DNA of 64,000 nt from Moritella yayanosii (GTDB lineage Bacteria; Pseudomonadota; Gammaproteobacteria; Enterobacterales; Moritellaceae), in the NCBI RefSeq assembly GCF_900465055.1, contig NZ_LS483250.1, positions 3,224,001 through 3,288,000 of the forward strand, written 5' to 3'. Under the pieces are notes generated by a model, which saw nothing but the letters and a program-made list of their open reading frames with translations, was not told where the DNA came from and ran no database searches. A program made the translations under genes and the position numbers. Of the stretch, positions 55,501 through 64,000 are shown piece by piece; the first letter of the stretch is position 1, and every line of letters starts with the position of its first letter.

Positions 55501-56139
55501 ATGGCCAGTCGTGGCGTAAATAAAGTAATTATTCTTGGTAATTTAGGTAATGATCCTGAAATCCGCTCATTTCCAAATGGTGGCGCGGTTGCCAATCTAA
55601 CAATTGCGACAAGTGAATCATGGCGAGATAAGCAAACTGGCGAACAACGTGAGAAAACAGAGTGGCACCGTGTTGCAGTATTCGGTAAATTAGCTGAAAT
55701 TGCAGGTGAATACTTACGTAAAGGTTCACAGGTGTATATTGAAGGTGCATTACAAACACGTAAATGGCAAGATCAAAATGGCCAAGACCGTTACACTACA
55801 GAAGTAGTAGTACAAGGTTTTAACGGTGTAATGCAAATGATTGGTGCTCGTCAAGGCGGTCAACAACAGCAGCAAGGTGGCGGTACTTACAATAGTAATA
55901 GTAACCAACAGTCACAACAGCAGAATCAAAATGCGGATTGGGGTCAACCACAACAATCTGCTGCTGAACCGCAACAACAGGGTGGCGGTTATAATAATAG
56001 TAACCAACAACCACAGCAAGCATCACAACAGGCGCCACAGCAGCAAACTCCAGATCCGACTTCGACACCTCAACAGCAAGCTCCGCAGCAAGGTTTTAAC
56101 GAACCTTCAGCTGATTTTGATGATGATATCCCGTTCTAG
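55501..56139 (+). CDS. ssb: Single-stranded DNA-binding protein
   Basis: Encodes 212 residues from ATG 55501 (AGGAG upstream). The OB fold covers 1-112 ([15 protein letters not shown]...). A long Gln/Asn/Gly-rich linker and the acidic tip DFDDDIPF follow; the tip recruits repair and replication partners. It is longer than E. coli SSB (178) because the linker is expanded. Confidence 0.97.
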   Translation: MASRGVNKVIILGNLGNDPEIRSFPNGGAVANLTIATSESWRDKQTGEQREKTEWHRVAVFGKLAEIAGEYLRKGSQVYIEGALQTRKWQDQNGQDRYTTEVVVQGFNGVMQMIGARQGGQQQQQGGGTYNSNSNQQSQQQNQNADWGQPQQSAAEPQQQGGGYNNSNQQPQQASQQAPQQQTPDPTSTPQQQAPQQGFNEPSADFDDDIPF

Positions 56140-56193
56140 CTCCCGGCTTAAACGGACATATTGATACATCATTGTTGCTTAACAAGATGATAT

Positions 56194-56220
56194 AAAAACC
56201 TCGATTTTTCGGGGTTTTTT
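56194..56220 (+). terminator. Terminator after ssb
   Basis: Stem AAAACCTCG / CGGGGTTTT (one G-T pair) with an ATTTTT-type loop and a run of Ts. Confidence 0.85.
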
Positions 56221-56399
56221 ACTATTTAGCTGTTAATTTCTCGCGAACTTGCAACATGACACCGTGTGTCGTGTTGGGTGTTTTATCTGTTATTCGCGAT
56301 AAAATGAAGTAGAATCTGTGCAGATACGGTAAGTTCGTTATCGTCGGTAATATTAAATTTTACAAAATTAGATTCTGATATAGGGATGTATAAGAATAT

Positions 56400-58316
56400 A
56401 TGAAATTCACTAATAAACTGATTGGTTTTATTATTTTTTGTGTGCTCTCATCAGTCGGTGTGGTGCTGTTCGGCGGCGGCGTTAGTTTACGTGGTCTCGC
56501 GATTGAAACCCAAAAACAAAATATCTCTCGATTGATTGATGTGATGGATGAGCAGTTGGCAATGGAAGACAGCGAACCACGCTTTGCATTCTGGCTGCCC
56601 GAATTATTACGTGCGCATTCGGTATTAGAGCTTACGGTGGAAAAAAATGGCATCGTCAGTTACGACTTTAAGGCGCTAACGCCAGATACCTTTGCCGTCA
56701 CTTCCTTTCTGAAAGAATACCATTTTGAGTTGCAAGAAAATAGTGATTTCACGGTTAAAGTTGTCATGCTTTCGCCGTATTATGCGATGGAATACCCACC
56801 GGAATTATTCACCGGTGTAACTATGGGGTTACTCATTGCTTTGTTCGGGTTAGTTATTGCCATTCGGTTGCTTAAAAAGGGCATGTATGGGGCTGAATTA
56901 CTGTCCACGCGCAGTTATAAGATCCTCAATGGCGATCACGTTAAAGTAGCGGTGGGTTCTGAGTCTGAGTGGCCCAAAGCAACCAGCCGTGCGTTTGATA
57001 AACTCATTGCGGATCTCGAAGATACCAAACAAGAGCGTAGTCGTTTTGATTCTTATATGCGTACCAATGCCTTTGTTGACGCATCTACTGGTATTGGTAA
57101 TCGTGATTTCTTTTTAAATCAATTAGAAGCGATGTTATCCGATCCCGGTGTCATCGCGGGTACCGTTATCAAGATTGAACTCTATGAATTATCACAATTA
57201 AATTATAACCATGGTGTTGCAGATGTCGACGGAATGGTGAAATCGGTCAGTGAACTGTTAAGTAAATTTGTCGACCGTTTTACTGGGTCTGTACTGGCGC
57301 GCTACCGCGGTGATCAGTTTATGATTTTGCTACCTAGGATCACCGGGTCGGAATCTGAAATTGTGCTGAAGCAGCTGTATAAACTGCTAACCAGAGTGGG
57401 CTTATCAACGCCGGTCGATTGCGATGAGTTATTTTATACTGGTGTCGCTATCTATCATTATGGCGAACAGGCAGAAGAGGTATTAGAAAACGTTGATCAA
57501 GCCTTAAAAATTGCGGTGTTACAAGGTTGTTCAGGTTGGTTTTTATATGAGCAAGATGAGCAAACGCCTATCTATGCCAAAGGTACCGTAAAATGGCGTA
57601 GCTTGTTTGAGCAAACTTTTAAGAATAATGCGTTTCATTACGAGCAGCAAGTAATTCTAAGCATGGCTGATAATCAGGTATTAGGTCATGAAATTTACCC
57701 AAGATTGCAAGATGAAAATAATGAATGGATTCATGCTGGGGTCTTTTTGCCGATGGCAGAGAAGTGTGGTGTATTGAAACGTATTGACCGTTTGACTGTG
57801 GAATATGCAATTTCTAATTTAGAGATGAATGAGCCTATTGCCTGCGGGATAAATTTAGATATTCAAAGTTATTTAGATAAGCGTTTTATGCGCGCTGTGT
57901 ACTTAGATATTATTCGCTTACCCACGGCATTACGTTCATTATTGTATTTTGAGATCCATGAATATCAAATTAATCGTAATCTAGAGATGTTATTAGAACC
58001 GGCTAAAAACCTTAAAACACTCGGTTGTTGCATCACTGTGGATATGGTTGGTCAGGATGTGGTGGATTCCTCTTATATTAAGAAGTTAAACGTGGACGTT
58101 ATTAAGCTCCACCCGAGTTTGGTGCGTGATTTACATAAACGCCAAATCAATCAATTAGCGATTCGAAGTATTCTTGGTGGCTCTGTTAACTTGGTCACGA
58201 CGGTGGTCGCTGTTGGTGTTGAGTCGAAAGATGAATGGGATGCCCTCTATAAACTGGGTGTGTATGGAGCTCAAGGTTATTTTTGTAATCAAGTCAGAGT
58301 ATTGGCAGAGTCTTAA
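56400..58316 (+). CDS. csrD: RNase E specificity factor CsrD (MshH)
   Basis: Encodes 638 residues. Two membrane segments (about 7-30 and 135-160) flank a periplasmic region. A HAMP-like stretch precedes degenerate GGDEF (RGDQF) and EAL-type (HEIYPRL) domains, so it should neither make nor cut cyclic di-GMP. CsrD directs RNase E to the CsrB/CsrC small RNAs and is called MshH at the head of MSHA clusters. The ribosome site AGGGA lies about 13 bases from ATG 56400, a little far. Confidence 0.88.
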   Translation: MKFTNKLIGFIIFCVLSSVGVVLFGGGVSLRGLAIETQKQNISRLIDVMDEQLAMEDSEPRFAFWLPELLRAHSVLELTVEKNGIVSYDFKALTPDTFAVTSFLKEYHFELQENSDFTVKVVMLSPYYAMEYPPELFTGVTMGLLIALFGLVIAIRLLKKGMYGAELLSTRSYKILNGDHVKVAVGSESEWPKATSRAFDKLIADLEDTKQERSRFDSYMRTNAFVDASTGIGNRDFFLNQLEAMLSDPGVIAGTVIKIELYELSQLNYNHGVADVDGMVKSVSELLSKFVDRFTGSVLARYRGDQFMILLPRITGSESEIVLKQLYKLLTRVGLSTPVDCDELFYTGVAIYHYGEQAEEVLENVDQALKIAVLQGCSGWFLYEQDEQTPIYAKGTVKWRSLFEQTFKNNAFHYEQQVILSMADNQVLGHEIYPRLQDENNEWIHAGVFLPMAEKCGVLKRIDRLTVEYAISNLEMNEPIACGINLDIQSYLDKRFMRAVYLDIIRLPTALRSLLYFEIHEYQINRNLEMLLEPAKNLKTLGCCITVDMVGQDVVDSSYIKKLNVDVIKLHPSLVRDLHKRQINQLAIRSILGGSVNLVTTVVAVGVESKDEWDALYKLGVYGAQGYFCNQVRVLAES

Positions 58317-58465
58317 AGTGACTTTACGGTGATGATGTTACTATTTTAAAAGATTGTTATTGTGCTAATCTCACACTTTGCTTACTACTTAAAGCTGATT
58401 GAAGTATGATGGCTATCAAGTGATTTATAATTAAGTATTCATTATATTTAGGTGCAATAGAGTTT

Positions 58466-59359
58466 ATGCGTATACCCTGGTTGAAAAATCGTCATACACA
58501 AGCAAAACTGGGTGTTTTTATTGCTAAACAGCGCGTTGATATTTGTGCCTTGTCAGCGGGTAATGAGGCTATTGCAGTACTTGACTCAAGTGCGTTTAAT
58601 GATGTTTCAGAACTGATTAATACCCTGAGCAAGCTGATTTCAAAACATAATCTGCAGGCTGCAACTTGCCATGTGGTGCTGTCGAATCAACTGTATCAGT
58701 TATTGCAAATTGATAAGCCAAATGTGCCAGATGATGAAGTGTCCAGTACATTACCCTTCATTGCTAAAGAATTCATTAATGAAGCAATTGATACAGTTGT
58801 CTTTGATTATTTTTCGGTTCCGAATCAAAATAAAATTAATCTCGTTTATTGTCCGAAAAATTTGGTTGAATTAATTATTACGGCAATCCAGCAAGCAAAA
58901 CTCGAACTGGTGACTATCGGTATTGAGGAATTAGCGACAGCCAATCTATTTAATACCAGTGCTAATGATGATCGAAAAAGTACCCAAATGTTAATTGCTC
59001 AGCAGGATCACCAAGAAATTAATTTGACGATTATTCATGATAATCAGCTGTATTTCTCACGACGCTTACGTGGTTTTTCGCGATTACGTGATTTACAGGA
59101 AGATCAACTTGATACCGCGCTATTAGATAACTTTAGTTTAGAAATTCAACGCTCAGCTGATTTTGTTGTGAGTCAATTAAAGTTACCTGAAGTAAAAGAA
59201 ATTAACTTAGCTTTGCCGAGTGCGATTTTAGCACCGCTAATTGCCCGCCTTCAACTTAACTTTACCATTCCGGTGACGCCGTTAAAGCATGCGTTTATTG
59301 CTGAGAATGTCGATACTGGATTTTTACCTGCCATTGGCGGCGCGTTGGAACAACTGTGA
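58466..59359 (+). CDS. mshI: MSHA pilus biogenesis protein MshI (PilM-like)
   Basis: Encodes 297 residues resembling the actin-like PilM family, the cytoplasmic platform that couples to the PilN/PilO inner-membrane proteins. The start follows csrD by 149 bases. It overlaps the next gene by one base (stop TGA shared with ATG 59359), as expected in a translationally coupled pilus operon. Confidence 0.87.
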   Translation: MRIPWLKNRHTQAKLGVFIAKQRVDICALSAGNEAIAVLDSSAFNDVSELINTLSKLISKHNLQAATCHVVLSNQLYQLLQIDKPNVPDDEVSSTLPFIAKEFINEAIDTVVFDYFSVPNQNKINLVYCPKNLVELIITAIQQAKLELVTIGIEELATANLFNTSANDDRKSTQMLIAQQDHQEINLTIIHDNQLYFSRRLRGFSRLRDLQEDQLDTALLDNFSLEIQRSADFVVSQLKLPEVKEINLALPSAILAPLIARLQLNFTIPVTPLKHAFIAENVDTGFLPAIGGALEQL

Positions 59360-59958
59360 TGAAAACTCGCGTAAATTTATATACGCAGGCGTTTAGGCCA
59401 AAGAAAGAGCGTCTTACCTTAACGCTGGCGATTGTTGCTATTGTCAGTTCTATACTGCTGATGCTGACATTGACCATACTGTCTGAAAATGAAAATAGCT
59501 TGCTAACGCACAAAGTGGCACTTGCGAAAAAAGCAGTGAGTGAGTTAGCAGATGAAGTCGACGTATTATCTGCTAAGGTTGCGCGTCATGTGCAAAATCC
59601 AGCGTTAGATCAACAATTAGCATTATTGAATACCCGCTTACAATACCGTGATGAGTTACTTGTGCAACTGTCTGAATTGGCACAGGTACAAACCAGTGGT
59701 TTTGCTATCTTGATGTCTGATCTGGCAGCACAGCGAGATAAAGATATTCGCATCACTCAAATTCGTGTAGCGGGTGAGAATATGACATTGACTGGTCTGG
59801 CTCGGAATCATGATGCGATACCACGCTGGATTGGTAAATTTTCGGCCGCTGAATCGTTGCAAGGGCGAGAGTTTAGCCGGTTAAATATTAGCCGTAATGA
59901 GGACGACATTATCGTGTTTACCTTGACGAATCAGGTGATCACGGAGGCCAGTAAATGA
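59359..59958 (+). CDS. PilN-like MSHA assembly protein
   Basis: Encodes 199 residues. MKTRVNLYTQAFRPKKERL is the typical PilN cytoplasmic motif that binds PilM, followed by one membrane segment (about 22-42) and a coiled-coil/ferredoxin-like periplasmic part. It may be named mshI2 in Vibrio annotation. It overlaps both neighbours by a few bases. Confidence 0.85.
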   Translation: MKTRVNLYTQAFRPKKERLTLTLAIVAIVSSILLMLTLTILSENENSLLTHKVALAKKAVSELADEVDVLSAKVARHVQNPALDQQLALLNTRLQYRDELLVQLSELAQVQTSGFAILMSDLAAQRDKDIRITQIRVAGENMTLTGLARNHDAIPRWIGKFSAAESLQGREFSRLNISRNEDDIIVFTLTNQVITEASK

Positions 59959-60740
59959 TGAAGCAACATTGGCTTACGATGAATGATAAATTCAGACAAT
60001 TATCGATGCGTGAACGTATCCTTATTGTCGTGTCATTAGTCGCATCGATTATTTATGTTATTGATAGTTTTGTGCTGGCACCAAGCTATACCCGTAATAA
60101 ACAGCTAACATCGCAATTGTCGTCTTTAGACCAACAGCAACGCCAGCATGATTTTACACTCGCTGAGTTACAGCATGTACTGGCGACCGACCCGAATAAA
60201 GTGATAAAATTGCGTATTTCACGTGCCGAAAATGCGCTTAATAAAGCCAATGGTAAATTAACGGATCTGACTGCAGATTTAATCAATTCAAATCAAATGG
60301 CTTTGGTGCTTGGTGATGTATTAAGTCGAGCAAAACAGGTGAAGTTGATCGCCATTGAATCATTACCGGTAACGATAATCACGGGTAAGAGTAATAAGCG
60401 GGCATTAGCAAAAGAGCAGGGTAAAGCTAAACCAAAATTGGCGAGTCGCAAAGACAAAGATCTCAATGTGGATGACATGACCAACCCGCCAGCGCTGACC
60501 AGTAATATTGATACCATGCTCGACTCGAGCGGTGCTGAAGTATTGCTTTATCGTCATGGTTTACGCATTACGATGACTGGCACATTTTTTGACATTCAAG
60601 CCTACCTCGATTCAATTGAGCAATTACCTAAGAAATTTTATTGGCAAGTATTTGATTATCAAATGCAAGAATATCCAATCGCCGAAGTGGTAATGGAAAT
60701 CTATACCTTGAGTATCAATAAGGAGTTTATTCGTGGTTAA
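59955..60740 (+). CDS. mshJ: MSHA biogenesis protein MshJ (PilO-like)
   Basis: Encodes 261 residues from ATG 59955 (GGAGG seven bases upstream). One membrane segment (about 24-43), a coiled coil and a periplasmic fold with a basic, Lys-rich central insertion. PilO-like proteins form the inner-membrane alignment complex with PilN. Confidence 0.86.
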   Translation: MMKQHWLTMNDKFRQLSMRERILIVVSLVASIIYVIDSFVLAPSYTRNKQLTSQLSSLDQQQRQHDFTLAELQHVLATDPNKVIKLRISRAENALNKANGKLTDLTADLINSNQMALVLGDVLSRAKQVKLIAIESLPVTIITGKSNKRALAKEQGKAKPKLASRKDKDLNVDDMTNPPALTSNIDTMLDSSGAEVLLYRHGLRITMTGTFFDIQAYLDSIEQLPKKFYWQVFDYQMQEYPIAEVVMEIYTLSINKEFIRG

Positions 60741-61077
60741 ACGACTACTGCCTATATTCATACTATTAAGCTTAAGCATTGCGCAAGCCGGTCAAGGTGT
60801 GATTAATGGTCATGTACTTGATGATCCAACCGGTCCTTGGGGGGGGGCAGATCCCGTTGTGCGCAGTCAAAATAAAACAAAGGTTCAGATCCCCCGCTTA
60901 CAGGCTATTTTTGTGCGAGATAATAGCCATATCGCCATCATGAACGATAACGAAGTCGCTGCTGGCAGCTGGATATCGGGCTTTCAGGTACGTCGCATTA
61001 CCGACGATTTTGTGTATTTTATACGTAACGATAAAGAATTTAGATTGTCATTATTCGGCAGCGAAATTAAACATTAA
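60733..61077 (+). CDS. mshK: MSHA biogenesis protein MshK (PilP-like)
   Basis: Encodes 114 residues from GTG 60733, overlapping mshJ by eight bases. An N-terminal signal peptide (1-19) precedes a small beta-rich domain. PilP-like proteins link the inner-membrane complex to the secretin. Short for the family but normal for MshK. Confidence 0.82.
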   Translation: MVKRLLPIFILLSLSIAQAGQGVINGHVLDDPTGPWGGADPVVRSQNKTKVQIPRLQAIFVRDNSHIAIMNDNEVAAGSWISGFQVRRITDDFVYFIRNDKEFRLSLFGSEIKH

Positions 61078-61092
61078 GGCTCAGATTTAATT

Positions 61093-62691
61093 ATGAACAA
61101 GTGGTATCTTGCAATTATTTTAGGGGCGTTTTTAACGGGTTGCGAAACAACGCGTAGTTCGCTTGAGCCTGTGGAGATCAAAGCATTTCTTCAAGCAGAA
61201 CTAGATCGAGCTGATGCAGAACAACAAGCTTGGACTGTCCCTGATGATGTGAGTGCTGAATTGTTACCAGAATTCGATGGTCATGACGCGTTAAACCGTC
61301 CGGTCATTGAGCCGCGTATGGATATTTCGGCTAAGTCAGTCTCAGCGCGTCAATTCTTTGGTTCGTTATTAAAAGGCACTAAATATAATTTAACCGTTAG
61401 TCCCGATGTTTCGGGTCGAGTCACGGTAGTGCTCAATGATGTGACGATTGCGGAAACCATGGATGCGGTTGCTGATATGTATGGCTATGATATTAAGCGT
61501 CAAGGTAATACCTACCGTGTTAATGGTGCCGGCGTTCGCACCGAAATTATCCCAATGAATTATTTATTGATGAAGCGTAATGGGTTATCAAATAGCTCGA
61601 TTAGCTCGGGTTATCTCACCGATAATAATTCGTCGAGCAATTATTCTGATGATGACCGTTCATCAAACTCGTCATCAAGCAGTACCGGAACCGAAATTTC
61701 AACGCGAACTGATACCGACTATTGGGCGGAATTAGAGCATACTTTATTAGCGTTAACCGCGAATCAAAAAGAGACCCAGGTGATCATCAGCCCACAGGCT
61801 GGTTTAGTGACAGTACAGGGTTATCCAAAAGATATTCGTAAGATCAAAGATTTTCTGGCTAAAGCTGAGCAGAATTTACAACGTCAAGTCTTGCTTGAAG
61901 TGAAAATCATGGAAGTGACATTAAATGACGGTTATAAGCAAGGTATTGATTGGAACGTCAATAATAGCAACGTCGCAACAGATACATCGTTCAATTTTAG
62001 TATTAGTGATATTACTGATCTCGCGTCTGGTGCCAGCGTATTAACACTGGCAGGCAATGATTTTAGTGCGGCGATTAATTTGTTAAAAACCCAAGGTGAT
62101 GTCAACGTCCTCTCTAGTCCACGGATCACAGCGCTGAATAATCAAAAGGCGGTAATTAAAGTCGGCAGTGATGAATACTTTGTGACGGGTTATAGCAGTA
62201 CCAGATCACTATCATCAGACGATGATTCTATTGAGCAAAATGTTGTGTTAACTCCATTTTTCTCTGGTATCGCGCTCGATGTTACACCGCAAATTGATAG
62301 CGATGGCGGGGTATTATTACACGTTCATCCGTCGATTATCGAGGTCACTGACTCAAGTAAGATTGTTGCTGGTATTGAGTTACCGTTGGCGAAAAGTGAA
62401 GTGCGTGAAACTGATACTGTGGTAAAAGCAAAAAGTGGTGAAATTATTGTGATTGGCGGTTTGATGAGAACTGCGAAGAAAGACCTCGTGGCTAAAATTC
62501 CATTTTTAGGCGATATTCCTTGGTTAGGGGAACTCTTTACCAGTCGTTCTCAGTCGATACAAAAAACAGAATTGATTATTTTAATTAAACCGATTGTGGT
62601 TGATCAAAATACCTGGCGTATTGAACTAGAGCGCTCGGCTGAATTACTCGAGCAATGGTATCCAACTGAATTAACACATGAGCAAGAGTAA
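61093..62691 (+). CDS. mshL: MSHA secretin MshL
   Basis: Encodes 532 residues. A lipoprotein signal (lipobox LTGC, Cys17), an N-domain region, a Ser-rich low-complexity linker (about 175-205) and the secretin core with the segments VNVLSSPRITALNNQKAVIKVG and GGLMRTAKKD. It forms the outer-membrane pore for the pilus. mshM starts within its stop codon. Confidence 0.92.
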   Translation: MNKWYLAIILGAFLTGCETTRSSLEPVEIKAFLQAELDRADAEQQAWTVPDDVSAELLPEFDGHDALNRPVIEPRMDISAKSVSARQFFGSLLKGTKYNLTVSPDVSGRVTVVLNDVTIAETMDAVADMYGYDIKRQGNTYRVNGAGVRTEIIPMNYLLMKRNGLSNSSISSGYLTDNNSSSNYSDDDRSSNSSSSSTGTEISTRTDTDYWAELEHTLLALTANQKETQVIISPQAGLVTVQGYPKDIRKIKDFLAKAEQNLQRQVLLEVKIMEVTLNDGYKQGIDWNVNNSNVATDTSFNFSISDITDLASGASVLTLAGNDFSAAINLLKTQGDVNVLSSPRITALNNQKAVIKVGSDEYFVTGYSSTRSLSSDDDSIEQNVVLTPFFSGIALDVTPQIDSDGGVLLHVHPSIIEVTDSSKIVAGIELPLAKSEVRETDTVVKAKSGEIIVIGGLMRTAKKDLVAKIPFLGDIPWLGELFTSRSQSIQKTELIILIKPIVVDQNTWRIELERSAELLEQWYPTELTHEQE

Positions 62692-63587
62692 TGTATAAAG
62701 CGCATTTTGGTTTGACCGAAGTACCGTTCGGTCTGACCCCCAACACGCAATTTTACCATCCGTTAGTGCCCCATTTTGAAGCGCTGCAAGTATTGACGAC
62801 CGCGCTTGCTGCTGGCGAAGGTTTTATTAAAGTAACGGGTGAGGTAGGGACGGGTAAAACACTCATTTGCCGAAAATTGCTGAATGAGCTTGGCGACAAT
62901 TATGTCATCGCTTATTTACCTAATCCGTATTTAACGCCAAATGAAATACGGGCGGCGATTGCCAGTGAATTAGGTATTGATGCAAGTTTAGATCAGCACC
63001 AATTAACCGAAGCCTTAAATCATCGTTTAATTGCATTATCAGCAGAGGATAAACAAGTCGTGCTGTTAATTGACGAAGCGCAGGTGTTGCCACATGAAAC
63101 ATTGGAGGCTTTGCGTTTAATTAGTAATTTAGAGACTGAAAGCAAAAAATTGCTGCAAGTAGTGTTATTTGGTCAGCCGGAATTAGACACGCGTTTGCAG
63201 CAAGACAATTTACGTCAGTTACGTCAGCGTATTACTTTCTCTTACCAACTACGTCCTTTACTCGCCAATGAAACTTCGAGCTATGTTGAACATCGGTTAA
63301 CGGTCTCGGGTTATCGAGGTGCGCCGTTGTTTGAAGCCAAAGCATTGCGATTATTACATCAGGCTAGTGGTGGTATTCCACGTTTAATCAATATATTGGC
63401 GAACAAATGCTTAATGTTAAGTTATGGCGAAAATGTGCGGAATATTAATACCAAGTTAGTTAAACTCGCGATACAAGATACAGAGAGTGCCATTCAGCCA
63501 CGTAATCTCCGGTTACCGATAATGGTGGCTATTTTAGTGATTGAAATTATTGTAGTCATTTGGTGGTTTGGAGAATCAATACTGTGA
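62691..63587 (+). CDS. mshM: MSHA ATPase MshM (ExeA-like)
   Basis: Encodes 298 residues. Walker A GEVGTGKT (near 50) and Walker B VVLLIDEAQVL (near 122), then a sensor region and a C-terminal membrane segment (about 276-295). ExeA/GspA-like AAA proteins help assemble the secretin in the peptidoglycan. It overlaps mshL by one base. Confidence 0.92.
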   Translation: MYKAHFGLTEVPFGLTPNTQFYHPLVPHFEALQVLTTALAAGEGFIKVTGEVGTGKTLICRKLLNELGDNYVIAYLPNPYLTPNEIRAAIASELGIDASLDQHQLTEALNHRLIALSAEDKQVVLLIDEAQVLPHETLEALRLISNLETESKKLLQVVLFGQPELDTRLQQDNLRQLRQRITFSYQLRPLLANETSSYVEHRLTVSGYRGAPLFEAKALRLLHQASGGIPRLINILANKCLMLSYGENVRNINTKLVKLAIQDTESAIQPRNLRLPIMVAILVIEIIVVIWWFGESIL

Positions 63588-64000
63588 GTGTGATTAATCA
63601 AATGCTGCAAGGCCTAGAGAAAGGCCCGCAGCAGACTGATGCTGAACCGAGTTGTGCGGTGATGGTTGCTGCGCCAAAAAGTAAAAATAAACTCGTCATC
63701 GTATTACTCTCTTCAATTGTTATTTTTGCTGCGTTAGCGGGCTATTTGTTTGTACAACAACAAAGTCGTGCAACAACAGTGAGTGTGCAACACCATAGTG
63801 TCGTGCCAGCTGTAAGCCGCGACAATAATACCCAAGTTAATGAGCCGCTTATCGTGACGAAAACCGTGGTGGCTAAATTGACTGTCGAACCAGTAACTGA
63901 CACTTCGGTAGCAGTGGTAAACAGCACAAATAAAGTCGCTGGCTCAGCAGTAACTAAAATGACCTATGTTAAAAAAATTGCAGTTGCTCGTGTCGAGAAG
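63584..64000 (+). CDS. mshN: MSHA biogenesis protein MshN, partial
   Basis: Starts at GTG 63584, overlapping the mshM stop by four bases, and is open to the right edge (139 codons seen). MSVINQMLQGLEK, a membrane segment (about 35-55) and a Val/Thr-rich periplasmic stretch match the N-terminus of MshN, a TPR protein of the MSHA cluster. Confidence 0.85.
   Translation, partial: MSVINQMLQGLEKGPQQTDAEPSCAVMVAAPKSKNKLVIVLLSSIVIFAALAGYLFVQQQSRATTVSVQHHSVVPAVSRDNNTQVNEPLIVTKTVVAKLTVEPVTDTSVAVVNSTNKVAGSAVTKMTYVKKIAVARVEK

Overview
The window looks like a chromosomal segment of a marine gammaproteobacterium with low to moderate GC content. The best fit is a Moritella-like or Vibrio/Shewanella-related organism. 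That placement is an inference from gene content and order: rpmBG-mutM-coaD-waaA, the bioH/gntX/nfuA group, and uvrA followed by a QstR-like regulator, ssb, csrD and a mannose-sensitive haemagglutinin (MSHA) pilus cluster. No database was searched. Most of the window is ordinary core genome. The unusual material is a set of decaying genes between the core blocks.

Layout. 1-9 kb: coaBC (partial), radC, rpmB-rpmG, an unknown membrane protein, mutM, coaD, then lipopolysaccharide core genes (a GT9 heptosyltransferase, kdkA, waaA), a TetR regulator, a CDP-glycerol glycerophosphotransferase and a truncated TagD-like cytidylyltransferase. 9-17 kb: glpE-glpG-hldE, an orphan FliL-like protein, ubiC-ubiA, plsB, and lexA with two SOS boxes. 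17.6-19.8 kb: a wrecked chemotaxis operon (CheY with a frameshift, CheA with an internal deletion and a frameshift, a methyl-accepting protein fragment). 19.9-22.8 kb: glutathione-dependent formaldehyde detoxification (frmA-fghA), trmL and a small membrane protein. 22.8-28 kb: cpxRA without a recognisable cpxP, fieF, cysE, zapB, rraA. 28-30.3 kb: a polysaccharide deacetylase-like protein with altered catalytic motifs, a GT4 glycosyltransferase and a relic of a DUF411 gene. 30.4-36.2 kb: a complete rRNA operon (two promoters, 16S, tRNA-Glu, 23S, two 5S copies, terminator).

36.3-48.3 kb: panM-like, a cysteine-cluster protein, an envC-type murein hydrolase activator, gpmI, yibN-secB-gpsA, nfuA, gntX/comF, bioH, an unknown protein preceded by a possible short leader ORF, a DUF4202 protein, a YhgN-type membrane protein and a class V aminotransferase. 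48.3-64 kb: a PglL/O-antigen-ligase family protein, uvrA, a QstR-like LuxR regulator, a YajR-like transporter, ssb, csrD/mshH, and the first part of the MSHA type IV pilus cluster (mshI, a PilN-like gene, mshJ, mshK, mshL, mshM and the start of mshN), which runs off the right edge.

Functionally the window covers envelope building (LPS inner core, Kdo kinase, phospholipid acylation, glycerophosphate decoration, envelope stress sensing), DNA repair and the SOS response (radC, mutM, lexA, uvrA, ssb), and a surface pilus with its regulators. I found no convincing new defence system, mobile element or CRISPR array. The most useful unexpected observations are the decayed chemotaxis operon, the TagD truncation, the motif-altered deacetylase, the DUF411 relic and the missing cpxP.
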